A stretch of 64,000 nucleotides of DNA from assembly GCF_042653205.1 (NCBI RefSeq), contig NZ_JBHSHY010000022.1, positions 1 through 64,000 on the forward strand, given 5' to 3'. The translations under genes and the position numbers were made by a program. A model generated the notes under the pieces. The model was not told where the DNA came from, did no database searches, and saw nothing but the letters and a program-made list of their open reading frames with translations. The first letter of the stretch is position 1; every line of letters begins with the position of its first letter. Source of the stretch: Paenibacillus_Z sp042653205 (GTDB lineage: Bacteria; Bacillota; Bacilli; Paenibacillales; Paenibacillaceae). Of the stretch, positions 60,116-64,000 are shown piece after piece.

Positions 60116-61228
60116 TCACGCGATCCCGAGCCGGCGGATGAGCGTCTCGACGGCTCCGCGGTAATGGGGCGCCATCGCACCTGTGCCGCTTAAATGGCCG
60201 CCGCTCGCCCATTCCTCGACGTACGGGAGCACCGCGTCGATCCGCAAGTCCCGTCCGCCGTACACGACCGGCTCGTGTGACGATCCGCCTAGCTGCACGA
60301 ACCGGAACTTCGGCCTCTGGGATGCGAACGCGTCGCCGAACTTCCGCTCGCCGTAGCCCAGCGCGAGCTCGTTTTTGCGCAAGCTGACGGCATCCGGTGT
60401 CATCAGCCACAGCACGGCGTCGCTTGCTTCGAAGACGCCGGCGTGCAGCGAGTCGAGCCGGCAATCCAAATCGACGGCGATGCAGCCGTACTCACCGGTG
60501 CCGGCAATCGCGGCAATCAGCCGTTTCGCCTGCTCCGCGCCGAGCGCGAGCCGCTCGTCCGGATTGTCGCTCGGCGCGATCATGTCGAGGCCGAGCGACG
60601 GATGCCTTCTTCGCAGCGCGGCGACGGCGGATGCGCCTTGCTCGGCATCGGACTGCAGCGTGTAGAGCAGCTTCGCCAAATCTTCGCCACCGCCGTCGCC
60701 CTCGATCCAGGAGGCGTTCCACTGTTCCAGGTTCAAATAAAAGCCGGGCATGCCCAAAATGCCGGCCTGCTTGGCCGCCTGCATGGCCAGCGTCGTCTTG
60801 CCCGTGCCGCCGGAAGCCGAATAAACCGCGACGACCGCAGGGCCTTTGCCCTCCCGGACGGGCTTCGGCAGGCGGTTGCCGCCCGCGGCGTACAGCGCGG
60901 CGAACGCCTGCAGCAGCTGCGGCAGCGGCTGAAACTGCAGCACTTCTTGCTCGTGCCGCGACTGGCCGAGATACTCGACGAGCGCGGCCACGGGCAGATC
61001 GGCAGGCAGCTCGCCCAGCTCGCCGAGCATGGCGGGCTGGGCGGCCAGCAGGTCGATTGCGTAGCCCCCGCGGACGAAGCCGCGAAGCGCCGCCGGATTC
61101 GTGAACGCCGTCAGCTGCCAGCTCTCGCCGAACGCGGAATCCCGGATATACTCTGCGAACCGCTCGACATAGTCGCCTTCTTTGACCGCCACGATCAAAT
61201 GTCGTTTGCTCATGTTGACGATTGCCAC
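60116..61228 (-). CDS. CpaE-like ParA/MinD-family ATPase
   Basis: A 370-residue protein (365 if the in-frame ATG at 61213 is used). A receiver-like N-terminal domain (about 10-110) is followed by a deviant Walker A P-loop (YSASGGTGKTTLAM, near 140) and MinD-like motifs (CIAVDLDCRLDSL). CpaE/TadZ proteins place the Tad machine in the cell. The GTG at 61228 lies very close to AAGGAGA, the ATG at 61213 is 14 bases away, so the start is uncertain. First gene of the operon, behind the leader hairpin. Confidence 0.88.
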   Translation of the reverse strand: MAIVNMSKRHLIVAVKEGDYVERFAEYIRDSAFGESWQLTAFTNPAALRGFVRGGYAIDLLAAQPAMLGELGELPADLPVAALVEYLGQSRHEQEVLQFQPLPQLLQAFAALYAAGGNRLPKPVREGKGPAVVAVYSASGGTGKTTLAMQAAKQAGILGMPGFYLNLEQWNASWIEGDGGGEDLAKLLYTLQSDAEQGASAVAALRRRHPSLGLDMIAPSDNPDERLALGAEQAKRLIAAIAGTGEYGCIAVDLDCRLDSLHAGVFEASDAVLWLMTPDAVSLRKNELALGYGERKFGDAFASQRPKFRFVQLGGSSHEPVVYGGRDLRIDAVLPYVEEWASGGHLSGTGAMAPHYRGAVETLIRRLGIA

Positions 61229-61359
61229 TCTCCTTCAAGAATGAAACGAACGCAAAAAAGCACCATAACATCGCAGGGTTTCTGCGCGTTACGGTGCTTC
61301 CGTAGCGTAAGATCGGTTGATTTGAGCATAATTTACCACGGACATACGTTCGGAGTCAA
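61229..61359 (-). promoter_or_regulatory. Promoter and leader of the Tad-like operon
   Basis: On the minus strand TTGACT (61359-61354), an 18-base spacer and TAAATT (61335-61330), giving a transcription start near 61323. The leader is about 100 bases and contains a terminator-like hairpin (61254-61299) before the ribosome binding site. No known riboswitch consensus was recognised. Confidence 0.7.
61254..61299 (-). terminator. Hairpin with T-run in the Tad leader (possible attenuator)
   Basis: On the minus strand AGCACC-TAAC pairs with GTTA-GGTGCT, enclosing a second small hairpin (CGCAG-AAACC-CTGCG), followed by TTTTTT. It lies between the promoter and the first gene, so it can only act as conditional terminator, or end a short separate RNA. 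Confidence 0.75.
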
Positions 61360-61404
61360 CCATTTTTTAGGTCAATAGCATCATTTATTCCCCAATTAAA
61401 TTAG

Positions 61405-61433
61405 TTGCTTATCTTTTGTAAGTTAACTATAAT
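61405..61433 (+). promoter_or_regulatory. Promoter of the nitroreductase gene
   Basis: TTGCTT (61405-61410), a 17-base spacer and TATAAT (61428-61433), about 85 bases ahead of the start codon. The segment between 61214 and 61517 (304 bases) holds only this promoter and the divergent Tad leader. Confidence 0.85.
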
Positions 61434-61517
61434 GACCTTACACGATCGCATAGCTGATGCATCGTATATGCTTTATCTAAATACAAGTATTCCAATAGGA
61501 AAGGGAGAACAATATCT

Positions 61518-62156
61518 ATGAGCCAAACTAATACGACCGCTAACCTGACGGCCGAAGAGGTCATGCGCGCGCGCGGGTCCGTGCGCGAATACAAACGCGG
61601 CGTCGCGATTCCGCAAAAAACGCTGAACGAAATCCTGGAGCTGGCCGCGTCCGCTCCGTCTTCGTGGAACCTGCAGCAATGGCGTTTCCTCGTGATTCAA
61701 AAGCAAGAGCAAAAGGATCTGATCGTTCCGATCGCCTACGGCCAAAAGCAAGTATCCGACGCTTCCGTCGTCGTCGTCGTGCTCGGCGACCTGCAGGCGC
61801 ACCTCACGGGCCGCGAGATCTATGAAGCCGCTGCGAAAAACGGATACGTACCGCAGGACGTGGCCGACAACCTGATCAAGCAAATCGAAGGCGCGTACGC
61901 GTTTGAGCAAGTCGCGCGCGACGAAGCGAACAAAAACGCGGGTCTGGCGGCTATGCAGCTAATGCTGGCGGCCAAGGCGAAAGGCTACGACACCGTGCCG
62001 ATGGGCGGCTTCGATAAAGAAAAGCTGGTCGAAGCGCTCAACATTCCGTCCCGCTACATTCCGGTGATGATGATCCCGATCGGCGAAGCGGCTGCGCCTG
62101 CGCGTCCGTCCGGCCGCCTTCCGCTCAGCCAGCTGGTCATCAACGAGTCGTTCTAA
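61518..62156 (+). CDS. Nitroreductase-family FMN enzyme
   Basis: A 212-residue flavoenzyme of the nitroreductase fold: RGSVREYKRGVAIPQ (FMN phosphate contacts), ASAPSSWNLQQWRFLVI and the C-terminal GEAAAPARPSGRLPL. It resembles B. subtilis YodC/MhqN, quinone- or nitro-compound reductases induced by thiol stress. GGGAG precedes the ATG. It has its own promoter and terminator; whether the 80-base leader is regulated is not clear. Confidence 0.92.
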   Translation: MSQTNTTANLTAEEVMRARGSVREYKRGVAIPQKTLNEILELAASAPSSWNLQQWRFLVIQKQEQKDLIVPIAYGQKQVSDASVVVVVLGDLQAHLTGREIYEAAAKNGYVPQDVADNLIKQIEGAYAFEQVARDEANKNAGLAAMQLMLAAKAKGYDTVPMGGFDKEKLVEALNIPSRYIPVMMIPIGEAAAPARPSGRLPLSQLVINESF

Positions 62157-62198
62157 TCGATCCAATCACAAGCGCTGCCCCATAACCCGTTTATATAA

Positions 62199-62240
62199 CG
62201 AAAGCCCTCCGGTCCCGAATGCGCGACCGCGAGGGCTTTC
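62199..62240 (+). terminator. Terminator of the nitroreductase gene
   Basis: GAAAGCCCTC and GAGGGCTTTC form a perfect 10-base stem around a long loop, followed by CTTTAC. Confidence 0.82.
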
Positions 62241-62287
62241 CTTTACTCTGCATCGACATGCAGCCGCTCGCCGGCCGAACGCAGCGC

Positions 62288-62770
62288 TCAATGCACCGTA
62301 TGCTCGCCCCCGTGCGCTTCGTCGAGCCCCGCCAGCCAGCCTGCGCTGTGGTCGGCGGGCGTCCGGCCGAAAAACAGTCCGATCTCCCGTTCCGCGCTTG
62401 CCGCCGAATCCGAGCCGTGCACGATGTTGCCCGCGATGTCCATCGCGAAATCGCCGCGAATCGTTCCGGGCGCCGCTTCGACGGGATTCGTCTTCCCGAT
62501 CAGGGCGCGGGCGTTCTCCACCGCGTGCTCACCCTGCCAGATCATGGCGCACACGGGGCCCGACGTCAAATATGCCACCAGCTCGCCGAAGAACGGCTTC
62601 GACCGCAGCTCCCCGTAATGCCGCTCCGCCAAGGCGCGGTCGATCGTCCGCATTTCGATGGCCGCCAGCTGGAAGCCCTTCTGCTCGAAGCGGGACACGA
62701 TCGCGCCGATCAGCCCTCTCCGAACCCCGTCCGGCTTTACCATCACAAACGTCTGCTCTTGCTGCTGCAT
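62288..62770 (-). CDS. ndk: Nucleoside-diphosphate kinase
   Basis: A 160-residue Ndk that equalises nucleoside triphosphate pools. TFVMVKPDGVRRGLIG at the N-terminus, PFFGELVAYLTSGPV, TNPVEAAPGTIRGDFA and the catalytic H118 in NIVHGSDS are complete. It is about ten residues longer than usual at the C-terminus (ending EAHGGEHTVH). AGGAGAGG precedes the ATG at 62770. Confidence 0.97.
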   Translation of the reverse strand: MQQQEQTFVMVKPDGVRRGLIGAIVSRFEQKGFQLAAIEMRTIDRALAERHYGELRSKPFFGELVAYLTSGPVCAMIWQGEHAVENARALIGKTNPVEAAPGTIRGDFAMDIAGNIVHGSDSAASAEREIGLFFGRTPADHSAGWLAGLDEAHGGEHTVH

Positions 62771-62951
62771 GCCAACCTCTCCTTCCGTGATCATCCGATC
62801 GCAGCATCCCGCGAAGGGACAGAAAAACGGCGCGCGCCCTCGGGCCGCACCGTTCCCTCTGTGCTTAGTATGCCACGCCAAGGGAGCTTTCATTCCTCCA
62901 CTGCGGCGCCAAAACTTGCCTTCCGTATTCCCTCAGTCTTCCTCTGCCGCC

Positions 62952-64000
62952 TTACGCTTCGGTCAGAGCCAGGAACGCGTCCACGTCCGCCAGCAGCAGC
63001 GCTACCGCTTCGCGCCAGAAGCCCGGCTCGTCGAGCCGCACGTCCAGATGCTTCGCGGCCAGCTCTTCGACCGTCATGAGGCCCGTGTCCCGCAGCAGGG
63101 AGACGTACTTGTCCGCGAACGACGCGCCTTCCTTCTTGGCGATGGCGTAGATGCCGCCGCTGAACAGATAGCCGAAGGTATACGGGAAATTGTAGAACGG
63201 CACGTCCGTCAAGTAGAAATGCAGCTTCGACGCCCAGAAATGCGGATGCAGCTCGCCCAGCGCACCGCCGAAGCCTTCCCGCTGCGCGTCCGCCATCAGC
63301 GCGCTCAATTCCTCGTGGCTGACCATGCCTTCGCGGCGCTTCGCGTAGAACCGGTTCTCGAAAATAAACCGCGTGTGGATGTTCATGAAGAATGCGACCG
63401 TGCTCTGCAGCTTCTCGTCGAGCAGCGCCAGCTTCTCTTCGCGTTCGGTCGCCGCTTCCAGCGCGGAATCCGACACGATCATTTCGGCGAACGTCGACGC
63501 GGTCTCCGCCACATTCATCGCGTACTCCTGTGCCAGCGGAGGCAGGTCGTTCATGACGTGCTGATGGTACGCGTGGCCGAGCTCGTGCGCCAGCGTCGAG
63601 ACGTTGTCCGGCGTACCGGAGTACGTCATGAAGATGCGCGTCTGCCCGCTCTTCGGGAACGCGGTGCAGAAGCCGCCTGGCCGCTTGCCGGGGCGATCCT
63701 CCGCCTCGATCCACGCGTCGCGGAAGGCCATTTCCGTAAATGCCGCCAGATCCGGGCTGAACGCGCCGAACTGCGCCTTGATGAGCGCGGCCGCTTCGTC
63801 GTAGGACACCTTCTTCTCGACTTGGCCGAGCGGCGCGTGGACGTCGTGCCAATCGAGCTTGTCCAGTCCGAGCAGCTTCGCCTTGCGCTCCAGGTAGCGC
63901 ACGAGCTTCGGCTTGCCTTCTTCGACCGCCGCCCACATCGCGTCCAGCGTCGCGGCGCTCATCCGGTTGATGTCGAGCGGCTCCTTCAGCACGTTCTCCC
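62952..64000 (-). CDS. M3-family oligoendopeptidase, N-terminus outside window
   Basis: A 349-residue C-terminal part of an M3B (PepF-like) zinc peptidase that degrades cytoplasmic peptides. The zinc motif HELGH (136-140 of the visible part) with a third Glu in NVAETAST is intact. The gene runs on past the right edge, so the true start and the N-terminal half (about 200-250 residues more) are not seen. The stop is at 62952, with no clear terminator before ndk. Confidence 0.95.
   Translation of the reverse strand, partial: ENVLKEPLDINRMSAATLDAMWAAVEEGKPKLVRYLERKAKLLGLDKLDWHDVHAPLGQVEKKVSYDEAAALIKAQFGAFSPDLAAFTEMAFRDAWIEAEDRPGKRPGGFCTAFPKSGQTRIFMTYSGTPDNVSTLAHELGHAYHQHVMNDLPPLAQEYAMNVAETASTFAEMIVSDSALEAATEREEKLALLDEKLQSTVAFFMNIHTRFIFENRFYAKRREGMVSHEELSALMADAQREGFGGALGELHPHFWASKLHFYLTDVPFYNFPYTFGYLFSGGIYAIAKKEGASFADKYVSLLRDTGLMTVEELAAKHLDVRLDEPGFWREAVALLLADVDAFLALTEA

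Noticed and set aside
61229..61330. Cyclic-di-GMP (GEMM) riboswitch ahead of the Tad-like operon
   Set aside because: The leader lacks the GEMM core motifs I know; only a terminator-like hairpin can be supported.

Overview
The window is about 62% GC, and genes sit on both strands with strong GGAGG-type ribosome binding sites, TTGACA/TATAAT sigma-A promoters and U-tailed hairpin terminators. It carries the infC-rpmI-rplT operon with an ATT-started IF3, ytqA-ytqB, and a monoderm Tad-like pilus locus without a secretin. This points to a high-GC endospore-forming Bacillota, most likely Paenibacillaceae (Paenibacillus or Cohnella). The genus is inference. No rRNA, tRNA, phage or CRISPR was found.

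Layout. 1-1.6 kb: 5' end of a group II intron directly behind the rplT terminator, then rplT, rpmI and infC with an attenuated leader. 1.7-6.2 kb: two envelope glycosyltransferases, a PAP2 phosphatase and trmB, which overlap tail to tail, and a small conserved protein. 6.6-9.8 kb: ytqA-ytqB (tRNA wobble-uridine modification), a glyoxalase-fold protein and manA. 10-15 kb: a lipoprotein plus a histidine-motif membrane protein of unknown role, and a GT39 / GT2 / DUF2304 / SMR cassette that looks like lipid-linked sugar transfer. 15-22.8 kb: FrnE-type oxidoreductase, aldo/keto reductase, B12-binding radical SAM protein, a secreted trypsin-like protease, and a divergent AraC / phytanoyl-CoA dioxygenase pair. 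22.8-23.6 kb: a gene-free stretch with repeats. 23.6-30.7 kb: an RluA-type pseudouridine synthase, WYL and ArsR regulators, an MBL hydrolase behind a striking double-dyad operator, an IMP dehydrogenase of the Tritrichomonas type, and a CtpA protease. 30.9-36.2 kb: a second aldo/keto reductase with a divergent AraC regulator, a HAD phosphatase, a YeiH exporter and a secreted DUF4163-like protein. 36.4-40.2 kb: sulfate ABC transporter operon cysT-cysW-cysA-sbp. 40.5-49.4 kb: IMPACT protein, pgi, a beta-hydroxyacid dehydrogenase, ppnP, tkt, purU, an extended endonuclease IV and a DUF2621 protein. 49.4-61.2 kb: an SDR protein, then the ten-gene Tad-like locus. 61.5-64 kb: nitroreductase, ndk and a truncated M3 peptidase.

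The best candidate for an under-described system is the Tad-like locus (50603-61228). It encodes a CpaE-like ATPase, CpaF ATPase, TadB, TadC, a Flp pilin, two TadE-like proteins (one with an Ig-like tail), a large DUF5702-like pseudopilin, a prepilin peptidase and a membrane FHA protein. Its promoter is separated from the first gene by a terminator-like hairpin. The histidine-motif membrane protein plus lipoprotein pair, the Tritrichomonas-like IMPDH and the double-dyad MBL promoter are the next most interesting. Many long antisense reading frames are shadows of high-GC genes and were left out.
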